From Ferrimonas sp. YFM (GTDB lineage: Bacteria > Pseudomonadota > Gammaproteobacteria > Enterobacterales > Shewanellaceae), in the NCBI RefSeq assembly GCF_030296015.1, contig NZ_AP027368.1:1-64000 (forward strand): DNA of 64,000 nt. Direction: 5' to 3'. Shown here piece by piece: positions 1-14,200 of this stretch. The notes under the pieces are model-generated. The model was given only the letters and a program-made list of their open reading frames with translations. It ran no database searches and was not told the origin of the DNA. How positions within the stretch are numbered: the first letter of the stretch is position 1; each line of letters starts with the position of its first letter. A program made the translations under genes and the position numbers.

Positions 1-27
1 GTGATCATTTTTTTTGGAGTAATTACG

Positions 28-1404
28 GTGACTTTGTCTGTTTGGCAGCAATGCGTAGCAACCCTTCAGGAGGAGCTGCCGGCGCAACAGTTCAGCATGT
101 GGATACGTCCACTCCAGGCTGAATTTGAAGATCAGACACTGACGCTGTACGCCCCCAACCGTTTTGTGCTCGACTGGGTCCGGGACAAATACCTGGATCA
201 GATCAACAGCTACCTTCAGGGAGCCATGGGGGATCAGGCCCCGACCCTGAAGTTTGATATCGGCAGTCGTCCCTCCGCGACCAAGGCCAGTGCTCCCAAG
301 CCGGTTCAGCCTGCCTCGCCGGTGCCTGCCCAGGCAGTGGGTAATGTGGAGCCACCCCAGGTGACCCCGGTGGCCGGTGGCAACCGCAGCAACATCAACC
401 GCACCTATCAGTTCGACAATTTTGTCGAGGGTAAGTCCAACCAACTGGCCCGCGCGGCCGCCACCCAGGTGTCCGACAATCCTGGTGGCGCCTACAACCC
501 CCTCTTCCTTTATGGGGGAACCGGCCTGGGTAAGACTCACCTGTTGCACGCCGTCGGTAACGGCATCCTGAAAAATAATCCCAACGCCAAGGTGATCTAC
601 ATGCACTCGGAGCGTTTTGTTCAGGATATGGTGCGGGCGCTGCAGAACAACGCCATCGCAGAGTTCAAACGCTACTACCGCAGCGTGGACGCCCTGCTGA
701 TCGATGACATTCAGTTCTTTGCCAACAAGGATCGCTCCCAGGAGGAGTTCTTCCATACCTTTAATGCGCTGCTTGAGGGCAACCACCAGATCATCCTGAC
801 TTCGGATCGCTATCCCAAGGAGATCGATGGGGTAGAGGACAGACTCAAGTCCAGATTCGGCTGGGGCCTGACTGTGGCCATCGAGCCGCCGGAGCTGGAA
901 ACCCGGGTGGCGATTCTGATGCGCAAGGCCCAGGAGAGCAAGATCCATCTGCCCGACGAGGTGGCGTTCTTCATTGCTAAGCGTCTGCGCTCCAACGTAC
1001 GGGAACTGGAAGGGGCCCTGAACCGGGTGATCGCCAACGCCAATTTCACCGGCCGCCCTATCACCATCGATTTCGTCCGCGAAGCGCTGCGTGATCTGCT
1101 GGCCCTGCAGGAGAAGTTGGTGACCATCGACAATATTCAGAAGACAGTGGCCGAATACTACAAGATCAAAGTGGCGGACATTCTCTCTAAGCGACGCTCC
1201 CGTTCTGTGGCCCGTCCACGCCAAGTGGCCATGGCCCTGGCTAAGGAACTGACCAACCACAGTCTGCCCGAGATCGGCGACGCCTTCGGTGGCCGGGACC
1301 ACACCACGGTGCTGCACGCCTGCCGCAAGATTGAGCAGTTGCGGGAAGAGAGCCACGACATCAAAGAGGATTACGCCAACCTCATCCGGACACTTTCCTC
1401 TTAA
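28..1404 (+). CDS. dnaA: Chromosomal replication initiator DnaA
   Basis: DnaA is the AAA+ ATPase that binds DnaA boxes at oriC, melts the origin and recruits the helicase. The reading frame opens at base 1, but I place the start at the GTG at 28: GGAGT at 16-20 sits 7 nt upstream, and the protein then begins MTLSVWQQC, typical of the family (458 aa). Domain I is at about 1-85, followed by a Pro/Ala-rich linker to about residue 115. The Walker A motif GGTGLGKT is at 163-170 and the Walker [10 protein letters not shown] follows. The C-terminal DNA-binding signature [11 protein letters not shown] is intact. dnaN follows 15 nt downstream. The promoter and origin lie upstream of the window. Confidence 0.97.
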   Translation: MTLSVWQQCVATLQEELPAQQFSMWIRPLQAEFEDQTLTLYAPNRFVLDWVRDKYLDQINSYLQGAMGDQAPTLKFDIGSRPSATKASAPKPVQPASPVPAQAVGNVEPPQVTPVAGGNRSNINRTYQFDNFVEGKSNQLARAAATQVSDNPGGAYNPLFLYGGTGLGKTHLLHAVGNGILKNNPNAKVIYMHSERFVQDMVRALQNNAIAEFKRYYRSVDALLIDDIQFFANKDRSQEEFFHTFNALLEGNHQIILTSDRYPKEIDGVEDRLKSRFGWGLTVAIEPPELETRVAILMRKAQESKIHLPDEVAFFIAKRLRSNVRELEGALNRVIANANFTGRPITIDFVREALRDLLALQEKLVTIDNIQKTVAEYYKIKVADILSKRRSRSVARPRQVAMALAKELTNHSLPEIGDAFGGRDHTTVLHACRKIEQLREESHDIKEDYANLIRTLSS

Positions 1405-1419
1405 TCCAGAGAGACAAAG

Positions 1420-2519
1420 ATGAAATTTTCCATTAACCGCGAAGCCCTGTTGAAGCCTCTGCAGCTGGTTTCCGGAGCCGTTGAGCGGCGCCATAACCTG
1501 CCAATCCTCTCCAATGTGCTGATGGAAGTAAGTGATCACTTACTTAAATTGACCGGCACCGATCTGGAAGTGGAGCTGGTGGGGCAGTGTGCCCTGGAAG
1601 GTGAGGTGATACCCGGCCGCACCACGGTGCCCGCCCGCAAGTTCCTCGATATCTGCCGCAGTCTGCCCGACCTGGTGGAGATTCAGATCGAACAGCAGGA
1701 CAACCGGCTGATGATCCGCTCCGGCCGCAGCCGTTTCAATTTGACCACCCTGCCTGCCGAAGACTACCCCAACATGGGTGATTGGCATGAAGAGCAGCAG
1801 TTTACCCTGAAGCAGGGGGTGCTCAAGCAGCTGATTGAAGCCACTCAGTTCTCCATGGCCAACCAGGATGTGCGTTACTACCTGAACGGCATGCTGTTCG
1901 AGACCGAAGGCAGTGTCCTCAGAACCGTGGCCACCGACGGTCACAGGCTGGCGGTGGCCTATCGGAACATTGACGCCAACCTCCCGGAAAAGCAGGTTAT
2001 CGTGCCGCGAAAAGGGGTGATCGAGCTGGTTCGTCTGTTTAACGAAGAGGACGCCGACATCACCCTGTGCATCGGTAACGGCAACATTCGCGCCGTAACC
2101 GAGGATGCCATCTTTACCTCCAAGCTGGTGGATGGCCGCTTCCCCGAGTACCGTCGGGTTCTGCCCCAGGGCGGAGATAAGGTGCTGATTGCGGACCGGG
2201 AGGTGCTTCGCAACGCCTTCGCCCGGGCCGCCATCCTCTCCAACGAGAAGTTCCGCGGCGTTCGACTGAATCTGGACAACAACGAGTTGAAGATCACCGC
2301 CAACAACCCGGAGCAGGAGGAGGCGGTGGAGATGCTGGACGTCCAGTATCCCCATGGTGAGCTGGAGATCGGTTTTAACGTCAGCTACGTGCTGGACGTG
2401 CTCAATGCCCTGAAACGGGAGCAGGTGAAGCTGATCATGAGTGACGCAAACTCCAGTGCCCTGTTTGAGAACGTGGAGGACGATGAGGCCCTCTATGTTG
2501 TGATGCCGATGCGGTTGTA

Positions 2520-2520
<1 letters not shown>
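1420..2520 (+). CDS. dnaN: DNA polymerase III beta sliding clamp
   Basis: This 366-aa protein matches the usual length of the bacterial beta clamp, which dimerises into a ring around DNA and tethers polymerase III and other clamp-binding proteins. It starts [15 protein letters not shown] and ends with VVMPMRL, the conserved tail that lines the partner-binding cleft. Three repeated clamp domains of about 120 residues are expected from the family. It lies 15 nt after dnaA, with AGAGA upstream of the ATG. Its stop overlaps the recF start (TAATG), indicating translational coupling. Confidence 0.98.
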
Positions 2521-6013
<3,493 letters not shown>

Positions 6014-6033
6014 TCACACGCGACAGAGTAGAG

Positions 6034-6063
6034 AAAAGGGCGCCTCAATGGCGCCCTTTTTTA
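6034..6063 (+). terminator. Intrinsic terminator after gyrB
   Basis: AAAAGGGCGCC and GGCGCCCTTTT form an 11-bp stem around a short loop (TCAAT), followed by further T residues. It lies 20 nt after the gyrB stop. Confidence 0.9.
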
Positions 6064-6233
6064 TTGGTTCGTCGCGGCCAGGTCTCCCATGGCCGAAGGC
6101 TGTATCCGCTGATCTGTCGCCCAGGGCGACGAGTCACTTAAAGGCGCTGTTGGGGGCAGAGCATCGACCTTGGTCAAGGAGTGTTCCACGTGGAACATCT
6201 AAGTGAACTTAGGGCCCTAAGTATCAGGTCACG
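6064..6233. other. Non-coding spacer with palindromes
   Basis: No plausible gene lies between the gyrB terminator and the guaC terminator. The stretch holds a perfect parS palindrome (6182-6197) and, 10 nt further on, a perfect 14-bp palindrome CTTAGGGCCCTAAG (6208-6221) of unknown role. Confidence 0.7.
6182..6197. promoter_or_regulatory. parS: parS-like site, perfect 16-bp palindrome
   Basis: TGTTCCACGTGGAACA is perfectly palindromic and matches the form of centromere sites bound by chromosomal ParB. It is about 6.2 kb from dnaA in non-coding DNA, a typical position for chromosomal parS sites. Confidence 0.8.
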
Positions 6234-6258
6234 AAAAAGGGGACAAATTCTGTCCCCT
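6234..6258 (-). terminator. Intrinsic terminator of guaC
   Basis: On the minus strand AGGGGACA and TGTCCCCT form an 8-bp stem around GAATT, followed by five T residues. It lies about 30 nt beyond the guaC stop, with a parS site (6272-6287) between them. Confidence 0.85.
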
Positions 6259-6271
6259 CGGCGCAGCTCAA

Positions 6272-6287
6272 TGTTTCACGTGGAACA
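6272..6287. promoter_or_regulatory. parS: parS-like site next to the guaC stop codon
   Basis: TGTTTCACGTGGAACA differs at one position from the perfect palindrome at 6182 and matches the TGTTTCACGTG half of the common parS consensus. It directly abuts the guaC stop codon (6288-6290, minus strand). Confidence 0.8.
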
Positions 6288-7325
6288 TCAATTGAACACG
6301 CGGTTTTCCTGCTCCTGAACCCGGATGAAGGTGGTGCGCTTTGACAGCTCTTTGAGCTTGGCGGCGCCGACATAGGTGCAGGTAGAGCGCACGCCCCCCA
6401 GTACGTCCTGAACCGTTTCCTCGACGTCGCCGCGGTAGGGGACCATCACCGTCTTGCCTTCGGAGGCGCGGTAGTTGGCCACCCCGCCGGCGTACTTACC
6501 CATGGCGGTGGCGGAGCTCATCCCATAGAAGGCACGATATTGTTTGCCATCCTTTTCTACGGCTTCGCCGCCACTCTGATCATGGCCGGCAAACATGCCG
6601 CCAATCATCACAAAGTCGGCACCGCCACCAAAGGCCTTGGAAACGTCACCGGCGCAGGTGCAGCCACCGTCACTGATGATTTGCCCCCCCAGGCCGTGAG
6701 CCGCGTCGGCACACTCGATCACGGCGGAAAGCTGAGGGTAACCCACGCCGGTCTTCACTCGGGTGGTGCACACCGACCCGGGGCCGATGCCGACCTTGAC
6801 GATGTCGGCGCCGCTGATCAACAGCTCTTCCACCATCTCGCCGGTGACCACGTTGCCCGCCACGATCACCTTGTCGGGGTAGTGCTGACGGACCTTGCGC
6901 ACGAAGTCCACAAAGCTCTGCTGGTAGCCGTTGGCCACGTCGATGCAGATGAACCTCAGGTCAGGGTGCTGGCAAAGGAGTCGTTGCAGTTTGCCGAAGT
7001 CGTTGTCGGACACGCCAGTGGAGACCATGATGTGCTCGAAGAAGTTGCTGTCTTTATCAGCCAGCCATTGCTGCCACTCCTCTTCGCTGTAGTGTTTGTG
7101 CACCGCACAGAGCATCTTATGGCGGGCCAGGGCCTCGGCCATCTCGAAGGTGCCTACGGTATCCATATTGGCGGCAATGATGGGCACACCGGTCCAGGGT
7201 TGGGGGGCGTGTTTGAAGATAAAGGTACGTTCAATGTTGACCTGGGAACGGCTGGCCAGAGTAGAGCGCTTGGGGCGGAACAGGACGTCTTTAAAACCCA
7301 GTTTGATGTCTGCTTCAATATGCAT
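6288..7325 (-). CDS. guaC: GMP reductase
   Basis: GuaC converts GMP to IMP with NADPH in purine salvage. I place the start at the ATG at 7325 ([11 protein letters not shown]), giving 345 aa, close to the E. coli length. The frame stays open upstream but would have to run through the glyS terminator. The IMPDH/GMPR loop GPGSVCTTR carries the catalytic Cys186, and nearby stretches such as [10 protein letters not shown] and [11 protein letters not shown] fit the barrel. It is transcribed alone, between its own terminator (6234-6258) and the glyS terminator upstream. Confidence 0.96.
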   Translation of the reverse strand: MHIEADIKLGFKDVLFRPKRSTLASRSQVNIERTFIFKHAPQPWTGVPIIAANMDTVGTFEMAEALARHKMLCAVHKHYSEEEWQQWLADKDSNFFEHIMVSTGVSDNDFGKLQRLLCQHPDLRFICIDVANGYQQSFVDFVRKVRQHYPDKVIVAGNVVTGEMVEELLISGADIVKVGIGPGSVCTTRVKTGVGYPQLSAVIECADAAHGLGGQIISDGGCTCAGDVSKAFGGGADFVMIGGMFAGHDQSGGEAVEKDGKQYRAFYGMSSATAMGKYAGGVANYRASEGKTVMVPYRGDVEETVQDVLGGVRSTCTYVGAAKLKELSKRTTFIRVQEQENRVFN

Positions 7326-7500
7326 GATCGATTCCCGAATACTACGAAATTGGGGGGACAGGAATCGGTGGGATCTTTGAGGAGTGCACCGATACACTGA
7401 CCCATGAAATTGGTCGTACGCACCGGTTTTCGACATTCTATGTCGAGTTACGCCAAAGACAACAAAATTCGCTCGAACACAGCGTTTCTGTTCAGGAACA

Positions 7501-7530
7501 ATTAAAAAAGGGGCGCCCTGAGGGCGCCCC
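7501..7530 (-). terminator. Intrinsic terminator of glyQS
   Basis: On the minus strand GGGGCGCCCT and AGGGCGCCCC form a 9-10-bp GC-rich stem followed by TTTTTTAAT. It lies about 24 nt past the glyS stop. Confidence 0.9.
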
Positions 7531-7553
7531 TTCAATCAACAGAAACCGCAGTG

Positions 7554-9626
7554 TTACTGCTGTAGCAGGGAGATGTCGGCAGCCTGCATAAACAGGCCAC
7601 GCAGCTGCTTGAGCATCGCCAGGCGGTTGGCCTTCAGGGCGGGATCGTCGGCGTTGACCATCACTTCTTCGAAGAAGTTATCGATGGTATCGCGCAGACC
7701 GGCCAGAATGGCCAGGGCGTCGCCGTAGTTGCCCTGGGCAAACAAAGGCTCAACCTTGCCCTTGGTGTCGCTGATGGCGGCAGCCAGGGCCTTCTCAGCG
7801 GCTTCCTGCAGCAGGGCATCATCGATGCTGTCGGCAATGGCGGCGTCGGACTTGGCCAGGATGTTGCCCACTCGCTTATTGGCGGCGGCCAGCGCCTGAG
7901 CTGCGTCCAGTTGACGGAAGGCCTGAACCGCCTTCACGCGGCGATCGAACTCCAGGGGACGGCTGGGGCGCAGTGCCAGAACCGCTTGGATGACGTCCAC
8001 CGGGTAACCTTCATCCTGGTACCAGGCGCGGAAGCGACCCAGCATGAACTCCAGTACGTCATCGGCCACCTTGTCGTTGGTGAGCTTGTCACCGAACAGC
8101 TCCTGAGCCTTGGCGATGAGGTCAGCGAGATCCAGGGGCAGGGCCTTCTCTACGATGATGCGCAGGGCACCGATGGCCGCACGGCGCAGGGCGAAGGGGT
8201 CGGCGGCACCCTTAGGGGCCTGACCGATGCCGAAGATGCCCACCAGGGTATCCATCTTGTCGGCCAGGGCCAGGGCCTGAGCCACGCCAGAGGCGGGCAG
8301 GTCGTCACCACTGTAACGCGGCATATACTGCTCGTTCAGGGCGATGGCCACCTCTTCTGCCTCGCCGTCGTGGCGGGCGTAATGCATGCCCATGATCCCC
8401 TGGGTATCGGTAAACTCGAATACCATGGAGGTCATCAGGTCACACTTGCACAGCAGGCCGGCACGGGCGGCATGCTCGGTGTTGGCACCGATCTGGCCTG
8501 CGATGTACTCAGACAGGGCCAGGATGCGGTCTGTCTTGTCGCGCAGGGTGCCCAACTGTTTCTGGAACAGCACGCTCTGCAGACGCGGCAGTTGATCCAC
8601 CAGCTGCTGTTTCTTATCGGTTTCGAAGAAGAACTCGGCGTCTGCCAGACGGGGACGCACCACCTTCTCGTTACCCTCAATCACCTGACGGGGATCTTTG
8701 GAGTCCACGTTGGCGACAAACAGGAAACGGGGCATCAGCTTGCCGTCGTTGTCATAGAGGGGGAAGTACTTCTGGTCACCCTTCATGGTGTAAACCAGGG
8801 CTTCGGCGGGCACGTTGAGGAACTTCTCTTCGAAGGAGGCCATCATCACCACCGGCCACTCGACCAGTGAGGTAACCTCCTCCAGCAGTTCATCATCCAT
8901 GTCCGGATTACCGCCAATCTCGGCCGCGGCGGCGATCAGATCAGCCTTGATCTTGGCTTTACGCACCTCGTAGTCGGCAATCACCTTACCCTGCTCCTCG
9001 AGCAGAGCAGGGTACTGGGCAGCGTCGGCAATGGTCAGGCTTTGCTGGCCCATAAAACGGTGGCCCAGAAGGGTCAGGCCACTCTTCACATCCAGGATTT
9101 CGGCGTCCAGGGAGGTGTTACCCAGCAGCAGAGTCAGGGTATGCACAGGGCGGATAAACTGAGTCTCGGAGCTGCCCCAGCGCATCGCCTTGGGGATGGG
9201 CAGTTTGGACAGGGCTTCCTTGACCAGTTGTGGCAGCAGGGCGTCGGCGCCCTGGCCCTTAACCTCGGCTTTATGCAGCAGCCACTCACCCTTGTCGGTG
9301 ACCATACGGTCGGCCTCGGCTACGGTGATGCCGTTGCTGCGGGCCCAGCCCTCGGCGGCCTTAGTGGGGTTGCCATCGGCGTCGAAGGCGGCCTTCACCG
9401 CCGGACCGCGCTTCTCAACCACCTTGTCCGCCTGGGATAGGGTCATCTCGGCGATCTTGACCGCCAGGCGGCGAGGGGAGGCAAACCATTCAACCTGACC
9501 GTGGGGCAGTTCCGCCTTGGCCAGCAGTTCCACCAGGTTGTCGCGAAACGCTTCACCCAGCTGTCGCAGTGCCTTTGGTGGCAGCTCTTCGGTGCCCAGC
9601 TCTACCAGAAATGTTTCAGTAGCCAT
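7554..9626 (-). CDS. glyS: Glycine-tRNA ligase beta subunit
   Basis: The beta subunit (690 aa) of the alpha2beta2 glycyl-tRNA synthetase, which carries the tRNA-binding functions while GlyQ holds the catalytic site. It begins [20 protein letters not shown], the family N-terminus, and contains the HD-like region around [13 protein letters not shown]. The C-terminal alpha-helical part resembles the DALR/anticodon-binding region of class Ic enzymes. It starts 6 nt after glyQ, so the two are co-translated, and ends before a strong terminator. Confidence 0.97.
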   Translation of the reverse strand: MATETFLVELGTEELPPKALRQLGEAFRDNLVELLAKAELPHGQVEWFASPRRLAVKIAEMTLSQADKVVEKRGPAVKAAFDADGNPTKAAEGWARSNGITVAEADRMVTDKGEWLLHKAEVKGQGADALLPQLVKEALSKLPIPKAMRWGSSETQFIRPVHTLTLLLGNTSLDAEILDVKSGLTLLGHRFMGQQSLTIADAAQYPALLEEQGKVIADYEVRKAKIKADLIAAAAEIGGNPDMDDELLEEVTSLVEWPVVMMASFEEKFLNVPAEALVYTMKGDQKYFPLYDNDGKLMPRFLFVANVDSKDPRQVIEGNEKVVRPRLADAEFFFETDKKQQLVDQLPRLQSVLFQKQLGTLRDKTDRILALSEYIAGQIGANTEHAARAGLLCKCDLMTSMVFEFTDTQGIMGMHYARHDGEAEEVAIALNEQYMPRYSGDDLPASGVAQALALADKMDTLVGIFGIGQAPKGAADPFALRRAAIGALRIIVEKALPLDLADLIAKAQELFGDKLTNDKVADDVLEFMLGRFRAWYQDEGYPVDVIQAVLALRPSRPLEFDRRVKAVQAFRQLDAAQALAAANKRVGNILAKSDAAIADSIDDALLQEAAEKALAAAISDTKGKVEPLFAQGNYGDALAILAGLRDTIDNFFEEVMVNADDPALKANRLAMLKQLRGLFMQAADISLLQQ

Positions 9627-9632
9627 TGTCTC

Positions 9633-10544
9633 TTACTGCTCCTTTTGGCACATGGGGAAGCCCAGGGCCTCACGGGAGGCGTAGTAGGCTTCAGCGACGG
9701 ACTTGGTCAGGGTGCGGATCCGCAGGATGTAGCGCTGACGTTCGGTCACGGAGATCGCCTTGCGGGCGTCCAGCAGGTTGAACGCATGACCCGCCTTGAG
9801 GATGCGCTCATAGGCAGCCAGTGGCAGAGGCGCGTCCAGCTCCAGCAGGTGCTTGGCTTCCTTCTCACACTGGTCGAAGAAGGTGAACAGGAAGTCCACA
9901 TCGGCGTGTTCGAAGTTGTAGGTGGACTGCTCCACCTCGTTTTGATGGAACACGTCGCCATAGGTGGTCTTGCCCAGAGGGCCATCGGACCACACCAGGT
10001 CATAGACGTTGTCTACGCCCTGCAGGTACATGGCCAGACGCTCCAGGCCGTAGGTGATCTCGCCGGTAACGGGACGACAGTCCAGGCCGCCTACCTGTTG
10101 GAAGTAGGTAAACTGGGTGATCTCCATGCCGTTCAGCCACACTTCCCAGCCCAGACCCCAGGCGCCCAGGGTGGGGTTTTCCCAGTTGTCTTCAACGAAG
10201 CGGATGTCGTGCACTTCGGTGTCCAGGCCCAGCTCGCGCAGGGACTCCAGGTACAGCTCCTGAATCTCCGCCGGAGAGGGCTTGATGATCACCTGGAACT
10301 GATAGAAGTGCTGCAGGCGGTTTGGGTTCTCGCCGTAACGACCGTCGGTAGGACGGCGGGAAGGCTGAACATAGGCGGTGGCGATTGGCTCGGGGCCAAT
10401 GGCACGCAGGCAGGTCATGGGGTGGGAAGTACCCGCACCCACTTCGATGTCCAGCGGCTGCACTATGGTGCAACCCTGGCGAGCCCAGAAGTCCTGCAAC
10501 TGCAGGATCAGACCCTGGAAGGTCTTGACGTCAAACTTTTGCAT
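9633..10544 (-). CDS. glyQ: Glycine-tRNA ligase alpha subunit
   Basis: The catalytic alpha subunit (303 aa) that activates glycine and pairs with GlyS encoded 6 nt downstream. Class II synthetase features are visible, including the opening [17 protein letters not shown] and the region [18 protein letters not shown], both highly conserved in GlyQ. A 122-bp spacer separates it from the divergent tag gene, so the glyQS promoter must lie there. Confidence 0.97.
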   Translation of the reverse strand: MQKFDVKTFQGLILQLQDFWARQGCTIVQPLDIEVGAGTSHPMTCLRAIGPEPIATAYVQPSRRPTDGRYGENPNRLQHFYQFQVIIKPSPAEIQELYLESLRELGLDTEVHDIRFVEDNWENPTLGAWGLGWEVWLNGMEITQFTYFQQVGGLDCRPVTGEITYGLERLAMYLQGVDNVYDLVWSDGPLGKTTYGDVFHQNEVEQSTYNFEHADVDFLFTFFDQCEKEAKHLLELDAPLPLAAYERILKAGHAFNLLDARKAISVTERQRYILRIRTLTKSVAEAYYASREALGFPMCQKEQ

Positions 10545-10666
10545 GGGGTATCACCTGGATACGTCTAAATGGCGTGAAACTTGCGCGAAATGGGCAATAG
10601 TATACCTTCCTAGAGGCCGGGTATGTAGGCTAAATTTTGTCGTCTTGAGTAAGGAATAGGGAATCG

Positions 10667-11245
10667 ATGGATAAGCAACGTTGCTCCTGGTGTGGAGAGG
10701 ACCCTCAATATGTCGAGTATCACGACACTCAGTGGGGCAGGCCGGTCACCGACGGCCGGGAACTCTTTGCCAAATTGTGCCTGGATGGTCAGCAGGCGGG
10801 ACTCTCCTGGCTGATCATCTTGCGCAAGACGCCGCGCTATTACGAGGTGTTTGAGCAGTTCGAACCGGCGCGCATCGCCCTGTTCGATGAGGAGAGGGTC
10901 GAACAGCTGCTGCTGGACCCGGGCATTGTCCGTAACCGGCTCAAGGTGAACTCCATCATCAAGAACGCCCGGGCCTACCTGGCCATGCAGGAGCAGGGCA
11001 TCGACTTCTCAGAGTTTCTCTGGTCCTTTACCGGCCACAAGACCCTGGTGAATGCCTTGGAACCGGGTCAGCCTTACCCCACCTCCAGTCCGGAATCGGA
11101 CGCCATGAGCAAGGCTCTGAAGAAAGCGGGATTCTCCTTTGTGGGCACCACCATCTGTTACGCCTTCATGCAAGCGGTGGGGATGGTGAACGATCATCTG
11201 GTCACCTGTCCCGCCTATGAGGAGTGTCTGGCGCTGGCCAGGTAG
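10667..11245 (+). CDS. tag: DNA-3-methyladenine glycosylase I
   Basis: Tag (192 aa) removes 3-methyladenine from alkylated DNA, starting base excision repair. The N-terminal RCSWCGEDPQYVEYHDTQWG and the C-terminal NDHLVTCPAYEEC carry the Cys and His residues that form the zinc snap of the family. The middle EQLLLDPGIVRNRLKV fits the HhH-like glycosylase fold. It is divergent from glyQ, an arrangement also seen in related genera. It ends before a hairpin shared with the convergent amidohydrolase gene. Confidence 0.96.
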   Translation: MDKQRCSWCGEDPQYVEYHDTQWGRPVTDGRELFAKLCLDGQQAGLSWLIILRKTPRYYEVFEQFEPARIALFDEERVEQLLLDPGIVRNRLKVNSIIKNARAYLAMQEQGIDFSEFLWSFTGHKTLVNALEPGQPYPTSSPESDAMSKALKKAGFSFVGTTICYAFMQAVGMVNDHLVTCPAYEECLALAR

Positions 11246-11246
11246 C

Positions 11247-11275
11247 CAAAAAAAGAGGGCTCATCTGAGCCCTCT
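11247..11275 (-). terminator. Terminator between tag and the amidohydrolase gene
   Basis: AGAGGGCTCA and TGAGCCCTCT form a 10-bp stem with a 2-nt loop. The T tract (eight T) is on the minus strand, so it mainly ends the minus-strand amidohydrolase gene. It may also help to stop tag transcripts. Confidence 0.85.
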
Positions 11276-11292
11276 GGTCTTAGTGTGAGCCT

Positions 11293-14200
11293 CTACTTCT
11301 CGAAGTAGAAGGGGGCCCTTTCCCGCTTGCGACCATTGAGTTCATTCATCGACACCGCATCATAGAGTCGGCCGCCTACCATGGTGTGGGTCACCCTGTC
11401 GCTGTGTCGGATGTTTTCCAATGGGTTGCCGTCGATGACGATCAGGTCCGCCAGCTTGCCGGGTTCAATGCTGCCCAACTGATGGTCCATGCCGAAGTGC
11501 ATCGCCGGGTTGAGGGTGGCGGTCTTGAGGGCCTCCAGGTTGCTCATCCCGCCCTGGGCGAACATCCAGATCTCCCAGTGGGCCCCGAGGCTCTCCCTCT
11601 GGCCGTGAGCACCGATGTTGGCATGAACTCCCAACTGACTCAGTTCGTTGGCAACCCGGGCCACATTGAAGTGGTTGTAATGCTCATCCGGCGCCGTGGT
11701 GCGACGCATGGCCCTGGGCCTGAGAATCTCCTGGGGCACATACTTGGACAGGCGAGGGTGCTTCCACACGTCGGTCTTGTCGTACCAATAGTGCTCACCC
11801 CAGATGCCGCCGTAGGCCACCACCAGGGTGGGGGTGTAACCGACCTCTGTCTGGCTCCAGAACTGCTTAATGTCGTCGTAGACCGCCGCAACGGGTATGG
11901 CGTGTTCCACCCCTGTGTGACCGTCGGCAATCATCGACAGGTTGTGCTGCAGCAAGCTGCCCCCTTCGGGGACCACCATCATCTCCAATTCGCGGGCGGC
12001 GGCGATGATCTGCTGCCGTTGATTGCGCCTGGGTTGGTTGTAGCTCTTCACCGAGAAGGCGCCCACTTTCTTGAGTCGCTCCAGGTGAAATTTGGCGTCC
12101 TCCAGGCTGTCCACGTGGGAGGTGTAGCCCGGGATGTTGGCGCCGTAGAGGATGGTGCCAGTGGAGAAGATGCGGGGTCCGGTCACCTCTCCGGCTTTTT
12201 GCAGTTCACTGGCAGAGAACACCTCTGTGGTGTCGTTGGAGGGGTCGTGGATACTGGTGACCCCCAGTGCCAGGCTGGCGTAGTTGATGCGGTTCTGTCT
12301 GGGGATGATCTCGTTGCTGCCCTGACCGCCATGGGCATGGGCATCGAACAGACCGGGCATCAGGGTTTTGCCCCGGATGTCGATCACCTGGGCATCCTCA
12401 GGGACTGGAACGTCACTGCGCTGGCCGACGGCGATGATGGTGTTGTCCTTCACCACCACCACACCATCTTCGATGACCTTATCCCCCTCCATGGTGATGA
12501 TGCGGCCACCGGAGAAGACGATGGTTCCACGTGGAACATAGGTGTCAGACGTAAAGCCGATCTCGGTCATCTGAGCCTGGGTGTCCCCTTCGAAACCCGG
12601 GGTAAAGAGATCGGAGATGCCCACCTGGTACAGCTCCGGCCCCAGGGACCAGTAGAGAGATTGGCTGTCGCCGCTCCAGTTGATGTTCTCACCGGCTCTC
12701 TGGGACAACTGCTTCACCGGCAGTCCGCCCCCGTCCGGGCCAATGTGCAGGGTCTCGCCATGCTGGCCAAAGGGGGTGACAAACACCTTGAACCGCTCGG
12801 CGAAGGCGAGGCGCTCACCATCCGGGGAAACGTGGAACTCGGTGGCGTGGTCTGAAGTGAAGTGCACCCGCTTGTCGAATCCCTGAAGATTGACAGACAC
12901 CAGGGCGGGCTTGCCTTCGGTCAGATCGGTGAGAAACAGCCTGCCCGGGTTGGCACCGAAGTGAGGCATGCTGCCGCTGTCGCTGACCAGACGGGGTTCG
13001 CCGCCCTTGACCGGGACGACGTAGATGCCGGGATCTCTGTCCCAGGTGGGGGAGGTGATGTAACCACCGGTTGCCTTACGGAAGACCACGCTGTTGCCAT
13101 CCGGGCTGAAGGCGGGTTCCACGTACTTGCCCGGTTCCTCGGTCAGGGTGGTGATCTTGCCCCGGCGCAGATTCATCACCTTGATGGCGCCCTGCTTGTC
13201 GTCCTGCCAGGTGACGAACGCCAGAGACTTGCCATCGCGAGAGAAACGGGGGAACAGTTCGAAGGCGTCCTTTTCCCGGGTCAGCCGCTTGGGCTTGCCG
13301 TCGGGCAGGCTGCGCTGCCACAGCTTGCCCAGGGCCTCAAACACCACCCGCTTGCCGTCAGGAGACACCTGAACCTGACGCAGCATCTTCACCTGGAACC
13401 GATCCGGGTCCAGTGTCTGGGCAAACCGTACCGCCGGTTGCACCTGCTTTTGAGTGCTGACGTGGAAGGGGATCACCTCTGAGTTGCCGCTGCCGAGATC
13501 CAATCTGTGGATCTTGCCCCCGGCCCAGAACACCAGGGCGCTGTTGTCCGGGGTCCAGGCCAGGGTGGGATACACCCCATGGATGGCCCAGGTTTCTTGC
13601 ATGTCCCTGTCCAGTTTGTCGTAGACCTTGCGCTTCTCCCCGGAAGCCAGGTCATAGAGGTAGAGGCTGGACTGGAAACCATCCCGACTGATGTAGGCCA
13701 GGGTCTTGCCGTCAGGACTCGGGGTGGGGCGGATGGCGCCGCCGGTGCCGCTGAGCAGCACTTCGATGTCGCCGCTTTCGCGGTCGTAGCGCTTAATCTT
13801 GTAGATACCCTGCACCGAATCCTTGGAGTAGTGGAAGGTCTTGCCCGGTGTCGCATCCTGGGAGAAGTAGATGTAGCGGCCATCTGGGGAGAAGGCGGGT
13901 TCGCCCAGGTCTTTCTGGTCGTTGGGGCGCTCGGTAAGTTGAATGCCTTCGCCACCCTGGATGTGGTACATCCACACCTCGCCGGCGCCCAGGCTTCGGG
14001 CGGCGGTGTAGTGCTTGCGACCGACCAGATACTGACCATCTGGGCTCCAGGCCGGGCTGTTGAGCAGCCTGAAGGACTCTTCGGACACCGGACGCGGGTC
14101 GCTGCCGTCTGCCTTCATGATCCACAGGTTGTCGCCGCCATCCTGGTCTGAAGTGAAGGCGATGTAGTTGCCGTCCGGGCTGAACCTGGGTTGCATGTGC

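Noticed and set aside
1-27. Start of dnaA at the GTG at base 1
   Set aside because: The GTG at 28 has a well-spaced GGAGT and gives the family N-terminus; the extra nine residues are not DnaA-like.
7326-7535. Longer guaC start
   Set aside because: It would run through the glyS terminator and add about 70 residues not found in GMP reductases.
12108-12118. Another possible parS site (TGTCCACGTGGGAG)
   Set aside because: Only the central CCACGTGG is shared; the outer bases of the palindrome do not match.
11386-12855. A 489-codon open frame antisense to the amidohydrolase gene
   Set aside because: The minus-strand protein has clear TolB and amidohydrolase motifs; the antisense product has none.
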